Notes: generated from the letters alone by a model not told the origin. A DNA stretch of 6,514 bases from Schwartzia sp. (in: firmicutes) (GCA_017939945.1 JAGAZS010000340.1:1-6514), one strand, 5' to 3'. Positions 1-6,481 are shown, counted from the stretch's first letter. Program-made: numbers and translations.

Positions 1-537
1 GAGAGCCAACGGCTGGGAGGTATTGACCTCAACGATGACAACATCCGCAGTCTGGACATAGGACGGAGCATTGCCGACGGAAGTCGTCGGAATGATGTTG
101 CCCTCTTCCGTGATCGCGGCGGCCTCGACGATGGCAACGTCGATCTTGTTGCCCTTCATGAAACCGTAACGGGCCATCTGCGCCGAGGAGCTCAAATCGA
201 GATCGCAGTACGAAATCTCGCCCGTGTTGATTGCCTTCTGTATGTCCTTGTTCGTCTGGTAAGGCATACGGAAATCGATACCTTTAACCGCTGCCAATTC
301 GCCGTCAAGCTCAGGGCCTACAGAAGCGCCGGTCCAAAGATTGATTTTGAACGGTGTCTTCTTCATGCGCTCAGCCAAAGCGTGCGGGACAGCCTTCGGA
401 TAACCGGACGGCGTGAAGCCGCTGGTGCCGATGCTCATACCCGGCTTGATAAACTCGGCGGCCTCCTCAGCCGTTACGATCTTATCCTGCAGAGCCTTGT
501 TCCGAACGCGATCAAGAATGTCGTTCTTTCCAACCAT
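1..537 (-). CDS. Acetyl-CoA hydrolase / succinate-type CoA-transferase, N-terminal part (runs off left edge)
   Basis: The first 179 codons of a minus-strand gene are present, open to the window edge. The translation begins MVGKNDILDRVRNKALQDK and includes SGFTPSGYPKAVPHALAERM (about residues 40-59), LWTGASVGPELDG (about 68-80), an FMKGNKIDVAIVEAAAITEEG segment (about 126-146) and IVEVNTSQPLAL at the edge. These match the N-terminal domain of the acetyl-CoA hydrolase/transferase family (AarC/Cat1/ScpC-like, usually about 500 residues). Such enzymes move CoA between acyl-CoA and a carboxylate such as succinate, acetate or propionate in cytoplasmic fermentation. The catalytic glutamate lies in the C-terminal half, outside the window, so activity and substrate cannot be judged. 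The ATG at 537 is supported by AAGGAGG at 545-551, 7 nt upstream. It has its own promoter and is separated from the valS-folC unit by a terminator. The family is confident; the exact substrate pair is not. Confidence 0.9.
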   Translation of the reverse strand, partial: MVGKNDILDRVRNKALQDKIVTAEEAAEFIKPGMSIGTSGFTPSGYPKAVPHALAERMKKTPFKINLWTGASVGPELDGELAAVKGIDFRMPYQTNKDIQKAINTGEISYCDLDLSSSAQMARYGFMKGNKIDVAIVEAAAITEEGNIIPTTSVGNAPSYVQTADVVIVEVNTSQPLAL

Positions 538-544
538 TAAAAAA

Positions 545-551
545 CCTCCTT
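545..551 (-). promoter_or_regulatory. Ribosome binding site of the CoA-transferase
   Basis: The minus strand reads AAGGAGG followed by 7 nt and then ATG at 537. This is a near-perfect Shine-Dalgarno match at good spacing, and it fixes the start of a gene that is cut by the window edge. Confidence 0.85.
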
Positions 552-557
552 TGATTT

Positions 558-575
558 ACGGCCGTGGACGGCCGT
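558..575 (-). promoter_or_regulatory. GC-rich hairpin just upstream of the CoA-transferase ribosome binding site
   Basis: The 8-mer ACGGCCGT occurs twice (558-565 and 568-575), separated by two bases, and the 8-mer is itself a perfect palindrome. In the minus-strand RNA this folds as a 7-bp stem, ACGGCCG with CGGCCGU, around a UCCA loop, and ends 6 nt before the AAGGAGG site. No U-run follows, so it does not look like a terminator. A role in mRNA stability or translation control, or as a DNA operator, is inferred. Confidence 0.45.
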
Positions 576-690
576 TATTTTGACGCCCGGCAGACCGCCT
601 TCCCTTCCGGCTGCCCGATTACTCGCATCTGTCGAACCCCGAAAAAGAAGTTTTTGCAGTTCATTCGGACGTCAATTTCTTCCGCGTATA

Positions 691-719
691 AGTGTACCAC
701 TTTAGGGGTTCATAGTCAA
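691..719 (-). promoter_or_regulatory. Predicted sigma-70/sigma-A promoter for the CoA-transferase
   Basis: On the minus strand TTGACT (714-719) and TACACT (691-696) are separated by exactly 17 nt, close to the TTGACA-17-TATAAT consensus. The expected transcription start is near 684, which leaves a leader of about 145 nt before the ATG at 537. It lies between the terminator of the upstream unit and the gene, as expected for an independently transcribed gene. No experimental support is available. Confidence 0.7.
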
Positions 720-860
720 GCAATTCGACCTACTTTTCCTTCGTGTTTTTTGACAATTCCCGCAAAACGGACGGCTGTAGCGCCGAAGCAATCCGTTCTC
801 CATATATGGACATTTTGAAGGTATCTGCGAACAAAAAATCACAATATATCGTTTTTAGAG

Positions 861-898
861 AAAATGGAGAAACTGCTTAGAAATTGCAGTTTCTCCAT
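861..898 (-). terminator. Rho-independent terminator downstream of the O-antigen ligase-family gene
   Basis: A perfect 13-bp inverted repeat, ATGGAGAAACTGC (864-876) and its complement (886-898), encloses a 9-nt loop. Read on the minus strand the hairpin is followed by TTTTCTCT. It begins 38 nt past the stop codon of the preceding gene, so it is well placed to end the valS-folC-ligase transcript. The stem is only moderately GC-rich and the T-tract is short, so efficiency is uncertain. The plus-strand side also has a short T-run after CCG, but no plus-strand gene needs a terminator here. Confidence 0.75.
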
Positions 899-935
899 CC
901 GTTTTCAGAAGTTTTATGCAGAAGTCAATAGGCCT

Positions 936-2213
936 TTAATCCTGCGTTTTCGTATTTATTATTTCTGTTCCCGCACCGCGAGCCGCCATGGCAAGCGCGC
1001 ACCCCATCCAGAGCAGCATCGAAGTCGGGATATTGAAGACCACGTCGTCGGTCAGCCCGCCCAACGCAACGGAAACGAGCGCAAGCGCGGAACCGAGCTC
1101 AAATTTTTGCACGAATGCGCTTTCCTCTTTTCCGGCCGCCCAGAAAGCGCTGAACATCGTGCCGAAAAAGAACCAGAAATATGCGGCGGCGCCGATGACG
1201 CCGATTTCCGCCGCGTAATTCAGGTACATATTGTGGGCGTGATAAATGATTACCGAAGGATCGTTGATGTAAAAATCATACTCCGGATATACGAGCTTAT
1301 ACGCGCCCCACCCGATGCCCAGAATCGGATGATCGAAAATCATCTCGACGGAACTTTCCCAAATCGCCAGCCGCATTTCCGAAGATGTGTCTATCTTCGT
1401 GAACACGGAGAGCAAACGTTCCGCCAGCATGGGATCGACAAGCAATGTGACGCCTCCGAGAGCCAGGCACCCCAAAAGCACACGCCAGTCCTTTATCACG
1501 CCGTAACCCGCCAAGGTCAGCATAACAGCGAAGCACGCGCCCCGCGCGTATGTCATGACCAGACACGCGGCCAGCGCCGCTATCGCGACGCCCAGGCGCA
1601 GCCGCTTTTTTTCATCCTCCGCCCGAACGAAAAACGCGAAAGTCATCGCGATGGCCTCCCCCAAATACCCGGCAAAGATATTCGGGTTTTCCCAAGTCGA
1701 GAAGACGCGCTTTTTCAGTTCGGGAAAAGCTTCGGCGTCCACCCATTTCATATCTGCGATGTCGATGCCGAACGAGAACTGATAAAAACCGTAAATTACG
1801 GCAAGCGCCGCCGACCAGGCCATCGCCTTCAGGACGCCTCGAAGCTGCTCCTCCGTCCTGAGCGTCTGTCCCGCCAGGAAATAAGTAAACGCGTACGAAC
1901 CGACGAGCACGCGGTAATTGTAAACGCTGAAGGCCGGATCAGGCGAGGCCGCGATGGAAGCCGCGCCGAACAGGACAAAGATGAAAATCGGCACGTCATA
2001 GGGCAGCCTTCGGAAATGAAACTCCGGATCGCATATCCAGCGCCTGAGCCAAAGGACGATGCCGACAATCAGCGCAATAATTGCCAGATTCGGCGATATC
2101 GAGATCAAGAAGGCTTCCGCGCAGAGCGCGTAATAGCATTGCTTTTCCATGGCGCGCTGACGGCTTTGCAGCTTCTTCTGCTCAATGCTGTTCAGCGTCT
2201 CCGATTCCTGCAT
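936..2213 (-). CDS. O-antigen ligase / polymerase family membrane protein (Wzy_C domain)
   Basis: A 425-residue polytopic inner-membrane protein with roughly ten hydrophobic segments (for example about 33-56, 73-90, 103-117, 130-148, 207-220 and 225-240), ending in three segments near 335-358, 371-385 and 395-411. Family marks are STWENPNIFAGYL (172-184), TYARGA (221-226), R281 in the SSEMRLAIWESSVEMIF stretch, DHPILGIGWGAYK (294-306) and HAHNMYLNYAAEIGVIG (325-341). The long periplasmic loop before HAHN and the conserved Arg and His residues are typical of WaaL/Wzy_C proteins, which transfer or polymerise lipid-linked glycans in the periplasm. Sequence alone cannot separate a lipid A-core ligase, an O-unit polymerase and a protein O-oligosaccharyltransferase. 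The ATG at 2213 is chosen because AAGGAGG (2223-2229) lies 9 nt upstream; a TTG at 2240 would place that motif inside the coding region. It overlaps folC by 32 nt, suggesting translational coupling. No glycosyltransferase genes adjoin it in the window. Confidence 0.85.
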   Translation of the reverse strand: MQESETLNSIEQKKLQSRQRAMEKQCYYALCAEAFLISISPNLAIIALIVGIVLWLRRWICDPEFHFRRLPYDVPIFIFVLFGAASIAASPDPAFSVYNYRVLVGSYAFTYFLAGQTLRTEEQLRGVLKAMAWSAALAVIYGFYQFSFGIDIADMKWVDAEAFPELKKRVFSTWENPNIFAGYLGEAIAMTFAFFVRAEDEKKRLRLGVAIAALAACLVMTYARGACFAVMLTLAGYGVIKDWRVLLGCLALGGVTLLVDPMLAERLLSVFTKIDTSSEMRLAIWESSVEMIFDHPILGIGWGAYKLVYPEYDFYINDPSVIIYHAHNMYLNYAAEIGVIGAAAYFWFFFGTMFSAFWAAGKEESAFVQKFELGSALALVSVALGGLTDDVVFNIPTSMLLWMGCALAMAARGAGTEIINTKTQD

Positions 2214-3522
2214 CCCCTGCTCCCTCCTTCCACGCCACAATCCTTTCGCGCAAATCGCCGATCAGGTAAAGCGAACCCGTGCAGCAAAGCAGCTTCCCCT
2301 TCGCTGCCGCAAAAGCACGTGCAAGAGCGCACCCACGATCCGGCTCCGCCTCCGCTTGCCGCGCGTATTTCCGCACTGACTGCAAAAGCCGTTCCGGCAA
2401 TTCCGCCCGCTCCGAGTCCGGCTGCGTCACAACAACCACATCTTCGGGGCGAAGCAGTATGTCGAGTATTTCCTCAACCGCTTTGTCGTGCAGAATGCCG
2501 AGCAAAAACACGCGCGGTTCCGCCGGAAAGACCGAATCCAATGCTTCCCGAAGCGCTTTTGCGCCCGCCGGATTGTGCGCACCGTCCACGATTACCTTTT
2601 GCGTTCCGACGTCCATCCGCTCAAAACGCCCCGGCCACGCCGTCCGTAAAAACGATTGTACCGCCTTCGACGTCGAAATCCGCGTATCGTTTTGAGCGAG
2701 AACAAAAAGCAGCGTCACCGCGACGGCGCTGTTTTCCGCCTGATACGGCGCGACCAGTGAAATCGCATACCGACAATCGGATAGCGAAAGTGCGGGCGCG
2801 TCAAGGGAAAGCGTCTGTCCTTCCAACGTCTGCGAAAGTTCCCGCAGGGCAAAATCCTCGCCCATCACATAGAGCGGTGCGCGCTTTTCCCGTGCCGTGC
2901 GGCGAATCACATCGAGCGGCATACCTTTCGCAGCCGTCACGACGGGAACGTCTTCCTTGATAATCCCCGCCTTGTGCTCGGCGACGCCCGCGAGTGTGCC
3001 GCCGCACATATCGGCGTGTTCCAGCGCCACATTCGTAATAACGCAGGCGACAGGCGTGATGATATTCGTCGAGTCGAGCAAGCCGCCCAGCCCGACCTCG
3101 ATTACCGCGTAATCCACCTTTTGCTCGGCAAAGTACAGGAACGCTGCCGCCGTCAACACCTCAAACTGCGTCGGACTTTCCCCGCCTTCGGCGATCATTT
3201 TCTCCGCCGCGTCCTTAGTCCGCACAATTATCCGCGTAAAGTCCTCGTCGGAAATATCCGCTCCGTCCACACGCATTCTTTCATTATATTTAAAAAGATG
3301 CGGCGACGTGAAAAGTCCCGTCCGAAGCCCGGAAGCCGAAAGTGCCGCCGCCGTCAGCGCGGAAACCGATCCTTTACCGTTGGTGCCGGTAATGTGGATT
3401 GTTTTATACGCGTCCTGCGGGTTGCCCAAAAGCTCCGCCAGCCGCAAAATCCGCGACAATCCCAGCCGCATCCCGAACCTGTTCAGCGACGCGAGATAAT
3501 CCAATGCCTGTTGATATGTCAT
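2182..3522 (-). CDS. folC: Bifunctional folylpolyglutamate synthase / dihydrofolate synthase
   Basis: A 446-residue cytoplasmic Mur-ligase-family enzyme that joins glutamate to dihydropteroate and/or adds further glutamates to folates in an ATP-dependent reaction. Visible motifs, in order, are the P-loop HITGTNGKGS (43-52), TSPHLFKYNERMRVDG (72-87), FEVLTAAAF (120-128), VIEVGLGGLLDSTN (140-153), ITNVALEHADMCGGTLAGVAEHKAGIIKE (162-190, with K184 at the expected carbamylated-lysine position), PGRFE (297-301), DGAHNP (313-318) opening the C-terminal domain, GILHDK (342-347) and CTGSLYLIGDLR (414-425). Length fits the family. The usual GLGGRLD motif reads GLGGLLD here, Leu replacing Arg at 148. 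The ATG at 3522 has GGTGAGG (3529-3535) 6 nt upstream. It follows valS by 81 bp, a pairing common in Firmicutes. Its last codons carry the start and ribosome binding site of the next gene. Confidence 0.95.
   Translation of the reverse strand: MTYQQALDYLASLNRFGMRLGLSRILRLAELLGNPQDAYKTIHITGTNGKGSVSALTAAALSASGLRTGLFTSPHLFKYNERMRVDGADISDEDFTRIIVRTKDAAEKMIAEGGESPTQFEVLTAAAFLYFAEQKVDYAVIEVGLGGLLDSTNIITPVACVITNVALEHADMCGGTLAGVAEHKAGIIKEDVPVVTAAKGMPLDVIRRTAREKRAPLYVMGEDFALRELSQTLEGQTLSLDAPALSLSDCRYAISLVAPYQAENSAVAVTLLFVLAQNDTRISTSKAVQSFLRTAWPGRFERMDVGTQKVIVDGAHNPAGAKALREALDSVFPAEPRVFLLGILHDKAVEEILDILLRPEDVVVVTQPDSERAELPERLLQSVRKYARQAEAEPDRGCALARAFAAAKGKLLCCTGSLYLIGDLRERIVAWKEGAGDAGIGDAEQH
2223..2229 (-). 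promoter_or_regulatory. Ribosome binding site of the O-antigen ligase-family gene, inside folC
   Basis: AAGGAGG on the minus strand, 9 nt before the ATG at 2213. It lies within the folC codons for Trp-Lys-Glu-Gly near residues 431-434. This decides between the ATG at 2213 and the in-frame TTG at 2240, and points to coupled translation of the two genes. Confidence 0.8.
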
Positions 3523-3528
3523 TTAAAA

Positions 3529-3535
3529 CCTCACC
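3529..3535 (-). promoter_or_regulatory. Ribosome binding site of folC, at the edge of the intergenic repeat
   Basis: The minus strand reads GGTGAGG, then 6 nt, then ATG at 3522. It is a weaker Shine-Dalgarno match than those of the other genes here, and it abuts, or is part of, the palindromic repeat in the valS-folC gap. Confidence 0.6.
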
Positions 3536-3553
3536 CACCGCCTTCGGCAGTCC

Positions 3554-3578
3554 CGAAACAGTCCACTGGACTGTTTCG
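3554..3578. repeat. 25-bp near-perfect palindrome between valS and folC, core of a probable dispersed intergenic repeat
   Basis: CGAAACAGTCCA (3554-3565) and its exact complement (3567-3578) flank a single base, giving 12-bp arms; in RNA about 11 bp would pair around a 3-nt loop. It lies in the 81-bp gap (3523-3603). The flanks include a second small hairpin, GCCGAAGGC on the minus strand (3540-3548), and a further GGGACTG copy that could pair with the same CAGTCC arm. The hairpin is not followed by a T-run on either strand, so it is not an ordinary terminator. The whole gap resembles short intergenic repeats of gut Firmicutes (CCTCACC...CCGCCTTCGGC...CCC pattern); that resemblance is from memory and unverified. 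The palindrome itself is certain. Confidence 0.6.
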
Positions 3579-3603
3579 CCCCATAGAGAGGGCTTAGAAA
3601 AAC

Positions 3604-6264
3604 TTACAGCGAAGCCAAATGGCGCAAGCGCTCCGCCATGACCGCTCGCTTTTCCTCATAATCTTTCTGCTTCGCGCGTTCCTTTTCCACGACCTCGGTG
3701 GGTGCTTTCGCGGTAAAGTTCTCGTTCGAGAGCTTCTTCTTCGCGCGCTCGATTTCCCGGTCGAGATTTTCCAGTTCCTTCGTCAGGCGCTGCGTTTCCT
3801 TTTCCACGTCAATAAGGCCCTTCAACGGCAGATAGACGCCGACGCCGCCCACGGCAGCCGTCATGGCGTTCTCCGGCTTCGCCGCGTCCGTGCCGCAGAG
3901 CGTGAGCGGTTCCGTATCCGCAAGCCCCTTGAGATAACCTTCGTTCGCCGCAAAAACATCACGCAGATTTTCGTCCGCGATATGAAGAATCGCCTCACTC
4001 TTCTTGCCCGGCTGCGCCCCCGCCTCGGCGCGCATATTGCGGATGGCTTTGATCGTCTCCATGATGGCCGTCATCGCGGTCTCGGCATCCTCGTCAATCT
4101 TGCCTTCCTCGCCCGTCGGCCACGCCGTGACCATCACGCTCTTGCCCTCATGCGGCACGCGTTGCCAGATCTCCTCGGTGATGAACGGCATAAACGGATG
4201 CAAGAGACGAAGCGTGTGTTCCAGCACATAGCCCAGCACATACTGGGCCGTCCGCCGCGGACGCTCGTTTTCCTTGTCGTAGAGGCGCGGCTTTGCCAGC
4301 TCGATATACCAATCGCAGAGCTCGCTCCAGATGAATTCGTAAATCGCGCGGGCCGCCTCGCCAAGCTCGAACTTTTCGAGATTCTCGGTGACGCCCGCCG
4401 CCGTCTTCGCATAACGCGAAGGGATCCACCGGTCGGACAGCTCGAAATCAGCCTTTTCGGGCACAAAGCTCTTGTCGAAGCCTTCGAGATTCATCAGCAT
4501 GAAGCGCGACGCGTTCCAGAGCTTGTTCGCGAAATTCCGCGCCGACTCCACGCGCTCCCAGTAGAAGCGCATATCGTTGCCCGGCGTGTTGCCCGTCACC
4601 AGCATGAAGCGCAGCGTGTCCGCGCCGTACTTGTCGATGACTTCCACCGGATCGATGCCGTTGCCGAGAGATTTCGACATTTTCCGTCCCTGGCTGTCCC
4701 GGACGAGGCCGTGGATGACCACATGGCGGAACGGGATGTCCTTGCCGAATTTCAGCCCCTGCATCACCATACGGGCGACCCAGAAGAAAATGATGTCGTA
4801 TCCCGTCACCAGCACGCTGGTCGGATAGAAATGACGAAGCTCCTCGGTGTCCTCGGGCCAGCCCATCGTCTCGAAGGGCCAAAGACCGGAACTGAACCAG
4901 GTGTCCAGCACATCCTCGTCCTGCCGGATATTCTTGCTGCCGCACTTCGGGCAGACCGTAATATCCTCGCGGGAAGCCGACGCCTCGCCGCAGTCGTCGC
5001 AGTACCAGACCGGAATCCGATGGCCCCACCAGAGCTGGCGGGAAATGCACCAGTCGCGGATATTTTCGAGCCAGCCCGTGTAAATTTTCGCAAAGCGCTC
5101 CGGCACAAACTTGATGCGTCCGTCCTTCACAGCCTCGATGGCGGGCTTCGCCAGCGATTCCATCTTCACGAACCACTGCTTCGACACCAACGGTTCCACC
5201 GTCGTATGACAGCGGGAGCAATGGCCCACCGCGTGCTCGTGCTTCTCGGTCCTGACCAGGACGCCCGTCTCTTCCAGTTCCTTGACCAGCTGCTTGCGGC
5301 ACTCGTACCGGTCGAGCCCCGCGTATTTTCCCGCGCCCTCGCCCATCGTGCCGTCGTTCTCGATGACTACAACCTGTTCCAGGTTGTGACGGTTGCCCAT
5401 CTCGAAGTCGTTCGGGTCGTGGGCCGGCGTCACCTTCACCGCGCCGGTGCCGAACTTCGGATCGACGTACTCATCGGCGAACAGCGGAATCCTCCGTCCG
5501 ACCACAGGCAGGATCAGCGTCTTGCCGATCAGATGCTTGTATCGTTCGTCGTCGGGATGCACCGCGACGCCCGTATCGCCGAACATCGTCTCCGGCCGCG
5601 TCGTAGCGATCTCGACCTTCTCATCCGAACCTTCAACCGGATAGACGAGATGCCAGAGATGCCCCTGTTCCGTCTCATGCTCCACCTCGAGGTCGGACAG
5701 CGCCGTATTGCAGCGCGGGCACCAGTTGGTGATGCGCATGCCCTGATAGATCAGCCCCTCTTCATAGAGGCTGACAAACACCTCGCGCACCGCCCGAGAA
5801 CAGCCCTCGTCCATCGTGAATCGCTCCCGCGCCCAGTCGCAGGACGAGCCGAGGGAACGGAGCTGCGACATGATGCGGCTGCCGAATTTTTCCTTCCAGG
5901 CCCAGACGCGCTCCAGGAATTTCTCACGCCCGAGATCGTAGCGCGAAAGACCTTCCTCGCGAAGCGACTCCTCGACCTTCGCCTGCGTCGCAATGCCCGC
6001 GTGGTCGCAGCCCGGCATCCAGAGCGTATTGTACCCCTGCATCCGGCGCCAGCGAATCAGGATATCCTGCAGTGCGTTGTCCATCGCATGCCCCATGTGA
6101 AGCTGTCCCGTCACATTCGGCGGCGGGATCACGATTGAAAACGGCTTTTTGTCCTTCTCCACCTCCGCGTGGAAAAACCCGCTCGTTTCCCAAAAATCAT
6201 ACCATTTTTTCTCGAACAACTTCGGATCGTACACCTTCGGAATCATGTTCCCCGTCTCCGGCAT
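3604..6264 (-). CDS. valS: Valyl-tRNA synthetase
   Basis: An 886-residue class I aminoacyl-tRNA synthetase, full length for bacterial ValRS, which charges tRNA-Val with valine and edits misactivated threonine. The catalytic domain carries PPPNVTGQLHMGHA (47-60, HIGH motif as HMGH at 56-59) and KMSKS (528-532). The inserted editing domain has TTRPETMFGDTGVAVHPDD (221-239) and GTGAVKVTPAHDPNDFEMG (272-290). Further family marks are WCPRCNTALSDLEVEH (181-196), NIRDWCISRQLWWGHRIPVW (401-420) and DVLDTWFSSGLWPF (451-464). Cysteine pairs at 182/185, 349/352, 422/425 and 438/441 could bind zinc. The C-terminal tail from about 813 to 886 is rich in Lys and Glu and forms the usual coiled-coil tRNA-binding arm. 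The ATG at 6264 is preferred over a TTG at 6291 because AGGAGG (6273-6278) lies 8 nt before it and would otherwise be coding. It is the first gene of the unit, behind a T-box leader. Confidence 0.98.
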   Translation of the reverse strand: MPETGNMIPKVYDPKLFEKKWYDFWETSGFFHAEVEKDKKPFSIVIPPPNVTGQLHMGHAMDNALQDILIRWRRMQGYNTLWMPGCDHAGIATQAKVEESLREEGLSRYDLGREKFLERVWAWKEKFGSRIMSQLRSLGSSCDWARERFTMDEGCSRAVREVFVSLYEEGLIYQGMRITNWCPRCNTALSDLEVEHETEQGHLWHLVYPVEGSDEKVEIATTRPETMFGDTGVAVHPDDERYKHLIGKTLILPVVGRRIPLFADEYVDPKFGTGAVKVTPAHDPNDFEMGNRHNLEQVVVIENDGTMGEGAGKYAGLDRYECRKQLVKELEETGVLVRTEKHEHAVGHCSRCHTTVEPLVSKQWFVKMESLAKPAIEAVKDGRIKFVPERFAKIYTGWLENIRDWCISRQLWWGHRIPVWYCDDCGEASASREDITVCPKCGSKNIRQDEDVLDTWFSSGLWPFETMGWPEDTEELRHFYPTSVLVTGYDIIFFWVARMVMQGLKFGKDIPFRHVVIHGLVRDSQGRKMSKSLGNGIDPVEVIDKYGADTLRFMLVTGNTPGNDMRFYWERVESARNFANKLWNASRFMLMNLEGFDKSFVPEKADFELSDRWIPSRYAKTAAGVTENLEKFELGEAARAIYEFIWSELCDWYIELAKPRLYDKENERPRRTAQYVLGYVLEHTLRLLHPFMPFITEEIWQRVPHEGKSVMVTAWPTGEEGKIDEDAETAMTAIMETIKAIRNMRAEAGAQPGKKSEAILHIADENLRDVFAANEGYLKGLADTEPLTLCGTDAAKPENAMTAAVGGVGVYLPLKGLIDVEKETQRLTKELENLDREIERAKKKLSNENFTAKAPTEVVEKERAKQKDYEEKRAVMAERLRHLASL

Positions 6265-6272
6265 CAGAATAA

Positions 6273-6278
6273 CCTCCT
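6273..6278 (-). promoter_or_regulatory. Ribosome binding site of valS
   Basis: AGGAGG on the minus strand, 8 nt before the ATG at 6264. It begins only one or two bases after the end of the large palindrome in the leader, so folding of that palindrome would place the base of a long stem directly against the site. Confidence 0.85.
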
Positions 6279-6280
6279 GA

Positions 6281-6441
6281 GGAAACAACAAACAAGTCCC
6301 GCCGCGCCTCTGCCTGGTCTTTTTCCGTCATGCCGCGTCAGAGAACCGTTCGACGTAGCGATGCTACGCCTTCACGGTCTCTTCCTTGCCTGACGAAAAA
6401 ATCCCTCGACAGAGCCACGACTTGACTTATTCGTTGTTTCC
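6281..6441. repeat. 161-bp imperfect palindrome (MITE-like) in the valS leader
   Basis: The ends, 6281-6298 and 6424-6441, are inverted copies matching at 16 of 18 positions. In the minus-strand RNA the two mismatches become G-U pairs, so all 18 positions can pair. The exact centre of this span (6361) is also the centre of a smaller perfect hairpin, CGTAGC-GAT-GCTACG (6354-6368). Between them lie further inverted matches: 6340-6349 with 6374-6382 (one bulge), 6319-6330 with 6391-6402 (10 of 12) and 6308-6312 with 6410-6414. The element sits between the T-box terminator and the valS ribosome binding site, a gap that is usually short. No coding capacity, transposase or clear target-site duplication is visible. 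It could be a miniature inverted-repeat element or a structured leader RNA; copies elsewhere in the genome would decide. Confidence 0.7.
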
Positions 6442-6481
6442 TAAAAATAAAAAGCCCTTTCATCCCGAAGGACGAAAGAGC
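6442..6481 (-). terminator. T-box terminator hairpin upstream of valS
   Basis: Arms 6470-6481 (GCTCTTTCGTCC on the minus strand) and 6454-6465 (GGATGAAAGGGC) give 12 continuous pairs, two of them G-U, closed by a TTCG tetraloop. TTTTTATTTTT (6443-6453) follows. The GCTTTCGTCC...GGATGAAAGC form is characteristic of T-box leaders. It acts as a conditional terminator, mutually exclusive with the antiterminator. Confidence 0.92.

Larger units (their letters stand above)
538..935. other. 398-bp intergenic region between the O-antigen ligase-family gene and the CoA-transferase
   Basis: No coding gene is supported here. Moving right to left, it holds a terminator hairpin (861-898), an A/T-rich spacer of about 140 bp (720-860) with a 12-bp palindrome TCCATATATGGA at 799-810, a sigma-70-like promoter (691-719) and the CoA-transferase leader with a GC-rich hairpin (558-575). 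The short plus-strand frame at 564-818 has no recognisable protein character and starts inside the GC-rich hairpin, so it is not called. Confidence 0.75.

Noticed and set aside
750..755. TTGACA on the plus strand as a possible -35 box
   Set aside because: No convincing -10 hexamer lies 16-18 nt downstream, and no plus-strand gene follows.
564..818. 84-codon plus-strand frame in the intergenic region
   Set aside because: It has no ribosome binding site or recognisable domain, and it covers the promoter and hairpin of the CoA-transferase gene on the opposite strand.
2214..2240. Upstream TTG start for the ligase-family gene, adding 9 residues
   Set aside because: The extension would encode the AAGGAGG motif itself as protein. 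The ATG at 2213 has ideal spacing from that motif.
864..2960. 698-codon open frame on the plus strand opposite the ligase-family gene and folC
   Set aside because: It is codon-aligned antisense to the ligase-family gene and continues antisense into folC. Its start codon sits in the terminator hairpin, it lacks a ribosome binding site, and its composition is Arg/Pro-rich without domains.
3554..3578. The valS-folC palindrome as a rho-independent terminator of valS
   Set aside because: No T-tract follows the hairpin on the minus strand; GGGACTGCC follows directly. A polarity or RNA-processing role remains possible.
3619..6138. 839-codon open frame on the plus strand opposite valS
   Set aside because: It runs exactly codon-aligned antisense to valS, where stops appear only opposite TTA, CTA or TCA codons, which this gene avoids. 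It ends opposite the TCA codon for Ser43. The product is Arg/His/Leu-rich and matches no family I recognise.
6265..6291. Upstream TTG start for valS, adding 9 residues
   Set aside because: The added codons contain the AGGAGG site and part of the palindromic repeat. The ATG at 6264 gives a normal ValRS N-terminus.
6200..6331. Small minus-strand frame starting ATG at 6331 in the valS leader (MTEKDQAEARRD..., 44 codons), overlapping the valS start out of frame
   Set aside because: No Shine-Dalgarno sequence precedes it and it lies within the palindromic element. A regulatory upstream frame cannot be excluded but is unsupported.
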